Part shown: piece after piece, positions 27,296 to 36,752 of the stretch
Layout: each line of letters opens with the position of its first letter
How positions within the stretch are numbered: position 1 is the first letter of the stretch
Assembly (NCBI RefSeq): GCF_004339465.1
Contig: NZ_SMFY01000003.1
Coordinates: 124,001-188,000, forward strand
From: Ancylobacter aquaticus
Lineage (GTDB): Bacteria; Pseudomonadota; Alphaproteobacteria; Rhizobiales; Xanthobacteraceae
Direction: 5' to 3'
Length of the DNA: 64,000 bases
The notes under the pieces: model-generated
Database searches by the model: none
The model's input: the letters and a program-made list of their open reading frames with translations, nothing else
What the model was told of the DNA's origin: nothing
Program-made: the position numbers and the translations under genes

Positions 27296-30200
27296 GGAAC
27301 GGCGCGCGGGCCTGCTCACACGGCTGAGCCGGCTGAACCCCGAACAGATCACCGATCTGATGCTGGCGCTGGAGGGACGTATCGACACCCTGCGGGCCGA
27401 GACGGCGCGCGCCCGCGAGCCGGTGGCGATCGTCGGGCTGGCCGCCCGCTTCGCCGGGACGGCTTCGGCCTCCGCCTATGGCAGGCTGCTGTTCGAGGGG
27501 CGCGACGCCGTCCGCCCCGCCCCGGCCGACCGGCCGGAGCGGGTGGGACTGCCGCCGGGCGGCTATGTCGATGGGGTGGAGCGTTTCGACGCCGACTTCT
27601 TCGGCCTGCGCCCGCTCGAGGCCGACGCCATGGACCCCCAGCACCGTCTGGCGCTGATGCTGGCCTGGCAGGCGCTGGAAGATGCCGGCTATGCCGATGC
27701 CGCCCGGCGGCCGCGTGCCACCGGGGTTTTCCTCGGCCTCGGCGCCAATGAGTATGAGGCCCGCTTCCGGGCGACCGACACGCTTTCCCCCGCCGCCATT
27801 CTGGGCAATGCGGGCTCCATCGCTGCCGGGCGCATCAGCCATTGGCTCGATGTCTGCGGCCCGGCTCTGGTGATCGACACCGCCTGCTCCTCCTCGCTGG
27901 TGGCGGTGCACGCGGCCTGCCGCGCCCTGCGCAGCGACGAATGCGACCTCGCGCTGGCCGGCGGGGTCAATCTGACGCTGGATGCGGAGCTCACAGCGGC
28001 ACTCGCGGCCGCCGGCATGCTGGGCCCCGGCCATGCGTGCCGCACCTTCGACGCGGGCGCCGACGGCTATGTGCGCGGCGAGGGCGGCGGGCTGGTGGTG
28101 CTGAAGCGCCTTGCCGATGCGCGGCGCGACGGTGACGCCATTCGCGCAATCATTCGCGGCTCCGCGATCAACCATGACGGCCATTCCAGCGCACTCACCG
28201 CCCCCAATGGCGCCGCCCAGCGCGCGGTGATCGCCAGCGCCCTTGCCGATGCCGGGCTGTCGGCGCCGCAGGTGCAGGCCGTCGAATGCCACGGCACGGG
28301 CACGCCGCTCGGCGACCCCATCGAGGTGCAGGCGCTTGCCGCCGCCTATGGTGCGGGGCGCACCGCGCCGCTGCTGCTGGGGTCCGCCAAGACCAATACC
28401 GGCCATCTGGAGGCCGCCGCCGGAGTTGCCGGCCTCATCAAGATGGTGCTGGCGCTGGAAGCGGGGCGGCTGCCGGGAACGCTGCACCAGTCGCAACCCA
28501 ATCCGCGCATCGCCTGGGGCGATCTGCCCGTCCGCGTCGTCGACCGGGCAATGGACTGGCCCGCCGGCGACACGCGCCGCGCCGGGGTGAGCAGCTTCGG
28601 CTTTTCCGGCACCAACGCCCATCTTATCCTTGAAGAGGCCCCGCCGGTGCCGGAGGCGACCCTCGAAGCCCCGCTTCCGACGATCCTGGCCTTTTCCGCC
28701 CGGGATGCCGAGGGCCTGCGCCGCATGGCGGCCGGGCTCGCCGATCATCTGGCGGCCGAGCCCGGGACCTCGCTCGCTGGCATCGCCGCGGCGCTGAACA
28801 CCGGGCGCGGGCGTTTTTCCCATCGTGCCGCGTGCCTCGCGCGCAGCCACGAGGAAGCGCTGGCGGGCCTGCGTGCCATTGCCGAGGGCGAGGCGCCGCT
28901 CGCGGGTGCGGCCGGCCTTGCCGTGTCCGGGCGGCCCAAGGTCGCCTTCCTGTTTTCCGGGCAGGGCAGCCAGTGGCCTGGCATGGCGGCGGAACTTTAC
29001 GAAGCCGACCCGACCTTTCGCGCGCGCATCGATGCGGCCGGGACGCAGCTCGGCCTCGATCTCGCCGCGCGGATGTTCGAGCCGACAGCCGGCCCACTGA
29101 CCGACACTGCGGAGGTGCAGCCGGCGCTGTTCGTGCTGGAGATGGCGCTGGCCGGGCGGCTCGCCGCGTTCGGTGTCACGCCCGATATCGTCGCCGGCCA
29201 CAGTCTGGGCGAATGGTCGGCCGCCTGCGTCGCCGGCATGCTCCCTTTCGAGGCGGCGCTCGACTTGGTGGCGGCACGCGGCGCGCTGATGGGCGCGCTG
29301 CCGCGCGGGGGCGAGATGGCGGCGGTGTTCGCGCCGCTGGAACAGATCGCCCCGCTGGTGGAAACCTTCGGCGCACGGCTCGACATCGCCGCGCTGAACG
29401 CACCGGAAGAAGTGGTGGTGTCGGGCGAGAGCGAGGCGATCGCGGCGCTGGTGGCCGATCTCGATGCGCAGGGCATCCGCAGCCAGCGCATCGCCACCAG
29501 CCACGCCTTCCATTCCCACCTGATGGACAAGGCGGTGGCGCCGTTCGAGGACAAGGTGCGTGGCGCGGCCCTGTCCGTGCCGCACCTGCCGGTGGTCTCT
29601 AATGTGACCGGCGACCTTTCCGCCGATCTGCGCGATCCCGCCTATTGGGGGCGGCAGATCCGCCAGCCGGTTCGGTTCGGTGCGGGCCTCGACACGATGG
29701 CCGGCGAGGGCGTGCAGGTGGTGGTGGAAATCGGCCCGGCCGCGACGCTGGTCGGCTTCGCCCAGCGTGCCCCCGGCTTTGAGGGCCGGGACACGCGCTT
29801 CATCCCGACCATGCGCCGCAACCGCGCGGCGAACGAGACGCTGGCACTGGCGCTGTGCCGGCTTTTTGTCGCCGGGGTCGAGGTGACATGGCCGGCCGGC
29901 GCCGCCGCCCGCGCGCACCTGCCCGGCTATCCCTTTGCCGGCGAACGCCACTGGATCGACGCGCCGTCGCGCCATCCCGTGCCGGTGGCCCCGCCGACGC
30001 CGATGGTGACGGCCGCCGCGCTCGCCTCGCCGCGGCCGGCGCCGAACCGGGACGAGATTCGCGCCGGCATCGCCGCCAGCCTGCGGCGCAGCCTGCAATT
30101 GAGCGAGGCAGCGCTGGCGGGAGATGCCGGCTTCTTCACGCTGGGGGTGGATTCGCTCGCCCTCACCGAGGCGCTGTCCACGCTGGAGCGGCGTTGGAAG

Positions 30201-33200
30201 GTGGCGATCCCGCGCCGCGAGCTCTTCGCCACCCTCACCACGCCCCGGGCATTGCTGGAGCGGGTGGTGCGCGAAGTGGAGGCCAAGATTTCCGATCCCG
30301 CTTCCGCCCCGCCATCCGCCTTCCCGATCTCGGCCGCCCTGGGGGCGATGACGGAGGCCCGCATGTCCAGCCCTGTCCTGCCGCCAGTGGCACCGGACGC
30401 CGCGCCCGCCCCTTCCGCCGAGCCGATGAGTCCGCAGGCGGCCGGCTTCATCGCCGATTTCGCCACGCGCTTCAGCGCCGCGCACGGCGCCTCCCGGCAC
30501 CAGCGCGAAGCTTATGGCGCGGTGCTTGCCGACAGCCGGGCGGTGGCCGGCTTTCGGCCCGAGACCAAGGCGCTGCTCTACCCGATCATCGGCGTGAAGG
30601 GACAGGGCAGCCGCGTCGTCGATGCCGACGGCAACGATTATGTCGACCTGACCATGGGCTTCGGCGTGCAGTTGCTCGGCCACAACCCGCCCATGGTGGT
30701 GGAGGCGATCCAGCGCCAGATTGCCGACCAGGGCCTGTTCCTCGGCCCGCAGGCGGAAAAGGCCGGCGCGGCGGCGGCGGCGATCGCCCGGCTCACCGGC
30801 AATGAGCGGGTGCTGTTCTGCAACACCGGCACCGAGGCGGTGATGACCGCGCTGCGCCTTGCCCGCCACGCCACCGGCCGTTCGCTGGTGGCGATGTTCG
30901 CCGGCTCCTATCACGGCCATTTCGACGGCACCCTGGCGCGCTCCGGCGTCGATGGCGCCAGCCTGCCGCTCGCCAGCGGCACGCCGCCGGGCATGCTGGC
31001 CGATGTGGTGGTGCTCGATTATGCCGACCCCGAGGGCAGCCAGATGGCGCTGGAAGCGCTGGGCGAGCGGCTCGCGGCGGTGATCGTCGAGCCGGTGCAG
31101 AGCCGGCGCCCCGGATTGCAGCCGCGCGAGTTCCTGCAATGGCTGCGCGGCTTCACCCAACGGGCCGGCGCGGCGCTGATCTTCGACGAGGTGCTGCTCG
31201 GCTTCCGCGTCGCCTCCGGCGGGGCGCAGGCCTGGGCCGGGGTGCGGGCCGATCTCGTCACCTATGGCAAGATCGTCGGCGGCGGCCTGCCGATCGGCGT
31301 CGTCTCCGGCAAAAGCGCGTTTCTCGATGGCATCGACGGCGGCGTCTGGCCGCTGGAGGGCGCCGGTGGCCCCAAGGCCGAGCGGACCTTTTTCGCAGGA
31401 ACCTTCAACAAGAACCCGCTCGCCATGGCGGCGGCGACCGCCATGCTCAGCCATCTGGAGGCGTCCGGCCCGGCGCTGCAGGAGCGGCTGAACGCCCGCA
31501 CCAAGGCGCTGTGCCGGCGGCTCAACACCGATCTGGAAGAAGACGGCAGCCCGTTGCGGGTGGAGCACTTCTCCTCTGTGCTGCGTTTTTCCGGCGCGAG
31601 CGATCTGTTTTACAGCCAGCTCATTTCACGTGGGGTCTATGTGTGGGAGGGGCGCACCTGCTTCCTCTCCACCGCCCATAGCGAGGAAGACCTTGACACC
31701 GTGGCGCGGGCGGTGCGGGAAAGTGCCCGCGCCCTCGCGACCGTAGGCCTGATGGGCGGCACGTCGCTGCCGGCTGCGGCCGCCATGGCCCGGACGCTTG
31801 TCACCGCGCCCGGCCAGCAGGCGCTGTGGACGCTCGCCGCCTTCAGCCCGGAAAGCGCGGCGGCCTATAACCAGTCGCTCGTTCTGCGCCTGCCCGGCTG
31901 GCTCGATACGCCGACGTTGAACAAGGCGCTGGCCGATCTCGTGGCGCGCCATGACAGCCTGCGCATGCGCTTCGCCGAGGGCGGCGGCACGGCGGTGATC
32001 GATCCCCACGCCGGGGTGGCGTTGGAGGAGGCCGAGCTGGCCGACGAGGCGGCCCTCGCGGGCTGGGTGCGGGAGGCGGCGGCGCGGCCGTTCGATCTCG
32101 CGCGCGCCGGCCTGCTGCGGGCGGCGCTGCTGCGCCTTGGCGACGCGACGGCGCTGGTGCTGATCCAGCCGCACATCGTCACCGATGGCTGGTCGATGCA
32201 GGTGCTGGCCAACGAACTCGGCCGGCTCTATTCCGCGCATCTGGTCGGGACCGAGGCCCTGCTGCCGGCGCCGTCCGCTTATGAAGGCTTTGCGAGCTTC
32301 GCCCGCGCTGCCGCTGACGATTCGGACGCCGCCGCCCATTGGCAGGCCGTGTTCGCCAGCCCGCCGCCGGCGCTGGCGCTTCCCGCCGACCGGCCGCGCC
32401 CGCCGCTGCAGACCTATGATGGCGCCACCGTCCGGACGCTGCTCCCGCCCGCCTTTGCCACGCAGCTGGCGGCGCGGGCGAGGGCGCTCGACTGCTCGCT
32501 GTTCACCCTGTGCCTGGCCGCCTATGGCCAGCTTCTGGCGGAGCTTTCCGGGCAGGACGATCTCGTGGTGGCGATCTTCGCCGCCGGCCAGCCGCTGGTG
32601 GGGGAACCGGGGCTGACCGGCTATTGCATCTCCACTGTGCCGCTGCGGCTTGCCGGCATCGGCGCCGATGCCCTCGCCACCGCCCGCGCCGCCATGGCGC
32701 AGGCGATGGCCTATCCCGCCTACCCGCTCTCCGCCATCGTCAAGGCCAGCGGCGTGCGGCGCGATCCGTCCCGCCCGCCCTTGGCGAGCGTGTCGTTCAA
32801 TCTCGACCGGGTGGAGACGCTGGCGGCCTTCGCCGGGCGGACGCCGGACATCCGCGCCAATGCCCATGGCAGCGTGCGCTGGGACCTGAACTGGAACCTT
32901 GAATCGAGCGAGCAGGGGCTCGTCCTCGAAGCCAATTTCAACACCGCCCTGTTCGATGCCGCTCGTGTGGAAGGCTGGATCGCGCGCTATCGCGCCCTGC
33001 TGGAAGCGATTGGCACGGCGCCCCCCCAGACCGCGCCGGTTTCGGCCCCGCTGCCGTCCAGCCTCGCGGACCGCGTCGCGCATTGGGCCGAGCGGACGCC
33101 CGACGCGCCGGCGGTGATCGACCGCGAGGGCACGCTCAGCTGGGCGCAGCTGGCGCGGGCCAGCGGCGACCTCGCCGCGCGGCTGGCGGCACAGGGCGTC

Positions 33201-36200
33201 GGGCCCGGCGACCGCGTCGCCTTCTGCCTCGCGCGCGGCGCCGGGCCGCTGGTGGCGATGGCGGCGGCGAGCCATCTCGGCGCGGCGTTCGTCCCGCTCG
33301 ATCCCGAGCATCCCGCGCCCTACCGCGCCACGCTTCTCGCCGAAAGCGGCGCCAGGGCGCTGGTGGCGGATGCGACGACGGACGGTGAGCAGGCCCCGCT
33401 GCCCGTGCTGGGCTGGAACCGCCACGCGGAGGAACGCTCGGCGCCCCCGCGCATGGCCTGCGAGGCGTCGGACCTCGCCTATATCCTGTTCACGTCCGGC
33501 TCCACCGGGCGGCCAAAGGGGGTGCGGGTTTCCTGCGGCGGGCTCGATGCCTATGCACGGGCGCTGTTGCAGCGGCTGGCTCTCGCCGACCCGAACGCGG
33601 GCGCCCCCGTCTTTGGTATCGCCACCTCCTTCGCCGCCGATCTCGGCTATACCAGCGTCATCGGCGCCCTTGCCTGCGGCGGCACGCTCAACGTCGTGGA
33701 CGCGGCGGCCGCCCGCGACCCCGCCGCCTTCATCGACTGGATGGGGCGCCACCCGGCCGATGTACTGAAGATCGTCCCCAGCCATCTCGCCGCGCTGATG
33801 GCGCATCCCGACGCGGCTGCCCTGCTGCCCCGGCGGGCGCTGATCTGCGGCGGCGACGTGCTGACCTTCGGCCTCGTGCGGAAGCTGAAGGCGCTGCGGC
33901 CCGGGCTGCGGATCTTCAACCATTACGGCCCGACCGAAACCACCATCGGCTGCACCATGGTCGAGGTGACGCCGGCATTAGCCGCCGGGCCGCAGGCGCA
34001 GGCGTCGGACCGCGTGCCGGTGGGCTACGCGCTCGACGGCGCGCGCATCGACATCGTCGACGAGCACGGTGCGGTGCTGGCCGCCGGCGAGACGGGTGAA
34101 ATCCGGGTGAGCGGTGCGGGCGTGGCCCTGGGCTATCTAGGGCAGGGTGACCCGGAACCTGCCGCCGCTGCCGGCTCCGGCTTCAGCCGCCTTGCCGACG
34201 GGGCGCGCGCCTACCTCACCGGCGATCTTGGCACCCGGGACGCCGACGGACTTATCCGCTTTTTCGGCCGCAAGGACGACATGGTGAAGGTTCGCGGCCA
34301 CCGGGTCGATCCCAATGGCGTGGCCGCCATCCTGCGCGCCTGCCCCGGTGTGCGCGATGCCATGGTGCTGGCCCTGCGCGAGGGGGACGGCCCGGTGCGC
34401 CTTGTCGGCGCAGCGGTGGCGCCGGGGGAGAGTGCACAGGGTCTCGGTGCCGTTCTCGACGAAAGGCTGCCCGAGGCGCAGCGCCCGTCGCGCCTGCTCC
34501 TCCTTGAGGCGCTGCCGCTGACCTCCAATGGCAAGGTCGACCGGGCGGCGCTGCGGGCGCTGTTCGCCGCTCCTCAGCCGCGCGAGAGTGCCGCTGCTGT
34601 TCCCGCCGCGCCCACCGGCGCGGAGGGCGCGCTCGCCACGGTTCTGGCGCTGTGGCGGGAGCTTTTCGCCGGGCGCGGCGCGGCGGTGTCGATTGGCCCG
34701 GACGATGATTTCTTCGCGCTGGGCGGCGATTCGATCATGGCCATCCAACTCGCCGGCAAGGCCCGGGCGGCGGGGTGGCTCGTCTCCCCGGCGCAGATCT
34801 TCACCGCGCCGACGCCGCAGGCGCTGGCCGGGGTCATGCAGAAGGTATCCGCGCGGCCGGTGGAGGAGCATGGGCCGGTGGCGGCGCCAGTGCCGCTGAC
34901 GCCGATCCAGAACTGGTTCATGGGCATCGACATGCCCGACCGCCGGCATTGGGCGCTGACCGCCGTGTTCGAGCTGCCCGCCGGCACCCCTGCCGAGGCG
35001 CTGTCGGTGGCGCTGTCGGCGGCGGTGCAGCGCCATGACGGGCTGCGGATGCGTCTGCTCGACGGGGTGCCGCCGGCTCAGCAGGTCGAGAATGGAGCGC
35101 CGCCACCGGCGCTGCTGCAGGAGCGGGTGGCGGTCGGGCAGGACGTGTCGCCCATCGAGGACCGCATGGCTGACCGTCTGGTGGCGCTGCTGGACCCGAT
35201 GGCGGGGCGCCCCTTCGCCGCCGGCATGATCGAGGCCGGCGCGGCCCTGCGGCTCGTGCTGGCGGTGCATCATCTCGTCTTCGACATGGTGTCCTGGGCG
35301 ATTATCGCCGACGACCTCGCCCGGGCGCTGTCCGATCCGCCACAACCTGTTCTGGCGCCGCCCACGGCATGGTCGTGGTGGTGCCTCCATCAGGCGGGGA
35401 CCGGCGCCGCCTTCGAGGCCGATCGCCCCTATTGGCAGGCGGTGGCACAGGCGCCCGCAAGCGTGCCGCTGGATTACCCGGAGGCGCCGGACGTGGAAGG
35501 CGACGCCCAGACCCGCGATCTCCGGCTGGAGGCGGCGCTGTGCCAGCCTCTGTTGGCCGATCTCACCGAGCGCTTCGGCCACCAGCCGCAGGAAAGCGCG
35601 CTCGCCCTCATCGCCCGCCCGCTGGTGGACTGGACGGGGGGCGCGCTGCAGATCGAGCTGGAAGGGCATGGCCGCCAGCCGGGTGATGCCGCCATCGACC
35701 TCTCGCGCACCCTTGGCTGGTTCACCACGCGCTATCCTCTGGCGCTGCCGGGGGAGGCGAGCGACCTGCCGGGCTGGCTGTTGGCGGTCAAGGATCTGGC
35801 GCGTGCGGCGGCCGGGCGCGCCATGGGCTATGGGCTGCTGCGCGTCGCGGACAGGTCACTGACCGGGGCGCGGGCGCAGGTGTCGTTCAATTTCCTCGGC
35901 GACATCAGCCGCTTCGGCCATGCCGGCCTCTCTCTGGTCCGGCTGGGGGCAGGCCGTGAGCGGGCGGCGCAGGCGGCGCGTCCGCACCGTCTGGCCTTCA
36001 ATTGCTGGCAGGAGGGCGGCGCCCTGATCATACGCTGCGAATTCGGCGCCGGCCACGCGCCGGCGACCATCGAGCGGCTGCTGGCGGCCATCCGCACCGA
36101 GGCCGAGTCCTGCCGCGCGGTGGCGGCGCAGTCGGAGCGCCGCTATTCGCCGGGCGACTTCGACGCGCTCGACCTTAGCCAGGATGATCTCGACACGCTG

Positions 36201-36215
36201 ACGCAGTTCAGCTGA
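27282..36215 (+). CDS. Hybrid PKS/NRPS: KS-AT-ACP-aminotransferase-C-A-PCP-E
   Basis: A giant enzyme of 2977 residues. Ketosynthase about 40-460 (DTACSSS Cys 202, ECHGTGTPLGDP His 337, NTGHLEAAAG His 375). Acyltransferase about 540-860 (GHSLGEW Ser 641; HAFH near 741, the malonyl-type signature). Carrier (GVDSLA Ser 958). Class III PLP aminotransferase about 1030-1480 (YGKIVGGG Lys 1330). Condensation about 1500-1930 (PHIVTDG, His 1631). Adenylation about 1940-2430 (FTSGSTGRPKG, NHYGPTE, SNGKVD). Carrier (GGDS Ser 2484). Epimerase about 2530-2970 (HHLVFDM at 2663, LGWFTTRYP, VSFNFLG). There is no ketoreductase, so the beta-keto acyl chain should go straight to amination. The adenylation code reads D-L-T-K-I-G-H-I-G-K, nearly the classical aspartate code. 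GTG at 27282 has AGGGGG five bases upstream and is preferred to TTG at 27267. Layout resembles MycA/ItuA. Confidence 0.93.
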   Translation: MATTEERRAGLLTRLSRLNPEQITDLMLALEGRIDTLRAETARAREPVAIVGLAARFAGTASASAYGRLLFEGRDAVRPAPADRPERVGLPPGGYVDGVERFDADFFGLRPLEADAMDPQHRLALMLAWQALEDAGYADAARRPRATGVFLGLGANEYEARFRATDTLSPAAILGNAGSIAAGRISHWLDVCGPALVIDTACSSSLVAVHAACRALRSDECDLALAGGVNLTLDAELTAALAAAGMLGPGHACRTFDAGADGYVRGEGGGLVVLKRLADARRDGDAIRAIIRGSAINHDGHSSALTAPNGAAQRAVIASALADAGLSAPQVQAVECHGTGTPLGDPIEVQALAAAYGAGRTAPLLLGSAKTNTGHLEAAAGVAGLIKMVLALEAGRLPGTLHQSQPNPRIAWGDLPVRVVDRAMDWPAGDTRRAGVSSFGFSGTNAHLILEEAPPVPEATLEAPLPTILAFSARDAEGLRRMAAGLADHLAAEPGTSLAGIAAALNTGRGRFSHRAACLARSHEEALAGLRAIAEGEAPLAGAAGLAVSGRPKVAFLFSGQGSQWPGMAAELYEADPTFRARIDAAGTQLGLDLAARMFEPTAGPLTDTAEVQPALFVLEMALAGRLAAFGVTPDIVAGHSLGEWSAACVAGMLPFEAALDLVAARGALMGALPRGGEMAAVFAPLEQIAPLVETFGARLDIAALNAPEEVVVSGESEAIAALVADLDAQGIRSQRIATSHAFHSHLMDKAVAPFEDKVRGAALSVPHLPVVSNVTGDLSADLRDPAYWGRQIRQPVRFGAGLDTMAGEGVQVVVEIGPAATLVGFAQRAPGFEGRDTRFIPTMRRNRAANETLALALCRLFVAGVEVTWPAGAAARAHLPGYPFAGERHWIDAPSRHPVPVAPPTPMVTAAALASPRPAPNRDEIRAGIAASLRRSLQLSEAALAGDAGFFTLGVDSLALTEALSTLERRWKVAIPRRELFATLTTPRALLERVVREVEAKISDPASAPPSAFPISAALGAMTEARMSSPVLPPVAPDAAPAPSAEPMSPQAAGFIADFATRFSAAHGASRHQREAYGAVLADSRAVAGFRPETKALLYPIIGVKGQGSRVVDADGNDYVDLTMGFGVQLLGHNPPMVVEAIQRQIADQGLFLGPQAEKAGAAAAAIARLTGNERVLFCNTGTEAVMTALRLARHATGRSLVAMFAGSYHGHFDGTLARSGVDGASLPLASGTPPGMLADVVVLDYADPEGSQMALEALGERLAAVIVEPVQSRRPGLQPREFLQWLRGFTQRAGAALIFDEVLLGFRVASGGAQAWAGVRADLVTYGKIVGGGLPIGVVSGKSAFLDGIDGGVWPLEGAGGPKAERTFFAGTFNKNPLAMAAATAMLSHLEASGPALQERLNARTKALCRRLNTDLEEDGSPLRVEHFSSVLRFSGASDLFYSQLISRGVYVWEGRTCFLSTAHSEEDLDTVARAVRESARALATVGLMGGTSLPAAAAMARTLVTAPGQQALWTLAAFSPESAAAYNQSLVLRLPGWLDTPTLNKALADLVARHDSLRMRFAEGGGTAVIDPHAGVALEEAELADEAALAGWVREAAARPFDLARAGLLRAALLRLGDATALVLIQPHIVTDGWSMQVLANELGRLYSAHLVGTEALLPAPSAYEGFASFARAAADDSDAAAHWQAVFASPPPALALPADRPRPPLQTYDGATVRTLLPPAFATQLAARARALDCSLFTLCLAAYGQLLAELSGQDDLVVAIFAAGQPLVGEPGLTGYCISTVPLRLAGIGADALATARAAMAQAMAYPAYPLSAIVKASGVRRDPSRPPLASVSFNLDRVETLAAFAGRTPDIRANAHGSVRWDLNWNLESSEQGLVLEANFNTALFDAARVEGWIARYRALLEAIGTAPPQTAPVSAPLPSSLADRVAHWAERTPDAPAVIDREGTLSWAQLARASGDLAARLAAQGVGPGDRVAFCLARGAGPLVAMAAASHLGAAFVPLDPEHPAPYRATLLAESGARALVADATTDGEQAPLPVLGWNRHAEERSAPPRMACEASDLAYILFTSGSTGRPKGVRVSCGGLDAYARALLQRLALADPNAGAPVFGIATSFAADLGYTSVIGALACGGTLNVVDAAAARDPAAFIDWMGRHPADVLKIVPSHLAALMAHPDAAALLPRRALICGGDVLTFGLVRKLKALRPGLRIFNHYGPTETTIGCTMVEVTPALAAGPQAQASDRVPVGYALDGARIDIVDEHGAVLAAGETGEIRVSGAGVALGYLGQGDPEPAAAAGSGFSRLADGARAYLTGDLGTRDADGLIRFFGRKDDMVKVRGHRVDPNGVAAILRACPGVRDAMVLALREGDGPVRLVGAAVAPGESAQGLGAVLDERLPEAQRPSRLLLLEALPLTSNGKVDRAALRALFAAPQPRESAAAVPAAPTGAEGALATVLALWRELFAGRGAAVSIGPDDDFFALGGDSIMAIQLAGKARAAGWLVSPAQIFTAPTPQALAGVMQKVSARPVEEHGPVAAPVPLTPIQNWFMGIDMPDRRHWALTAVFELPAGTPAEALSVALSAAVQRHDGLRMRLLDGVPPAQQVENGAPPPALLQERVAVGQDVSPIEDRMADRLVALLDPMAGRPFAAGMIEAGAALRLVLAVHHLVFDMVSWAIIADDLARALSDPPQPVLAPPTAWSWWCLHQAGTGAAFEADRPYWQAVAQAPASVPLDYPEAPDVEGDAQTRDLRLEAALCQPLLADLTERFGHQPQESALALIARPLVDWTGGALQIELEGHGRQPGDAAIDLSRTLGWFTTRYPLALPGEASDLPGWLLAVKDLARAAAGRAMGYGLLRVADRSLTGARAQVSFNFLGDISRFGHAGLSLVRLGAGRERAAQAARPHRLAFNCWQEGGALIIRCEFGAGHAPATIERLLAAIRTEAESCRAVAAQSERRYSPGDFDALDLSQDDLDTLTQFS

Positions 36216-36227
36216 CGGGCCGCCACC

Positions 36228-36752
36228 TCAGCGCTGTGACGGGACCGACCGCCGCCACAGCTCTTCCAACCCCAGGGGGCCGCCGCCGAACACCACCAGC
36301 GTGAACGCCATGGCGGCCCAGGGCAGATGGAAATTCGCCCAGCCTTCGGGAATGGTGAGCTGGATGATGGCGGTCATGACCAGCAGGCCGAGCGCGGCGA
36401 AGCGGGTGCCGAGGCCGAGCAGCAGGAGCAGCGGCAGGACGATCTCGCCCGTGCCCGCCGCCGCCGCCATCAGCGTGGGAAAGGGGTAGGGGTGGGCGCC
36501 GCCGAAAAGATGCAGCCGGAACTCCTCCTCGAACAGGAAATGGGCGCCGGTGGACAGGGTGAGAAAGCCGTCCCATTTGGTCAGGCCCGACAGGAAGAAC
36601 GGCACCGCTAGCGCGACGCGCAGCGCCAGCAGCGGCAAGGCGGGCGGAATCGCCGCCATCACATCCTCCGCCCGCGCGACCCGCGCGAGCAGCTTGTGCG
36701 ATGACAGGGCGCGGGTCTCGGTAGCCGTGTCAGGATTCATTGCGGGATTCAT
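36228..36752 (-). CDS. bufD1: DoxX-family membrane protein of the bufferin operon
   Basis: A 174-residue integral membrane protein with four hydrophobic helices. DoxX landmarks are LALRVALAVPFFLSGLTKW (first helix), the GTGEIVLPLLLLLGLGTRFAALGLL pair of helices and the Pro-rich membrane turn. DoxX proteins are quinone- or redox-linked membrane proteins; their exact part in bufferin operons is not settled. Its ATG overlaps the stop of the DUF2063 gene (ATGA), so it is the last gene of the leftward four-gene bufferin operon. It converges on the PKS/NRPS gene with only 12 bases between the stops. The symbol follows the bufABCD naming and is given by context. Confidence 0.85.
   Translation of the reverse strand: MNPAMNPDTATETRALSSHKLLARVARAEDVMAAIPPALPLLALRVALAVPFFLSGLTKWDGFLTLSTGAHFLFEEEFRLHLFGGAHPYPFPTLMAAAAGTGEIVLPLLLLLGLGTRFAALGLLVMTAIIQLTIPEGWANFHLPWAAMAFTLVVFGGGPLGLEELWRRSVPSQR

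Noticed and set aside
27054-31568. Very long open frame (about 1500 codons) on the minus strand opposite the PKS/NRPS gene
   Set aside because: It lies wholly antisense to KS-AT-ACP-aminotransferase coding sequence with clear motifs, shows no domain of its own and has the His/Arg/Gly-rich make-up of a high-GC shadow frame.
31626-33923. 765-codon minus-strand frame opposite the condensation and adenylation domains of the hybrid
   Set aside because: Shadow of well-supported coding sequence; low-complexity His/Gly/Arg content.
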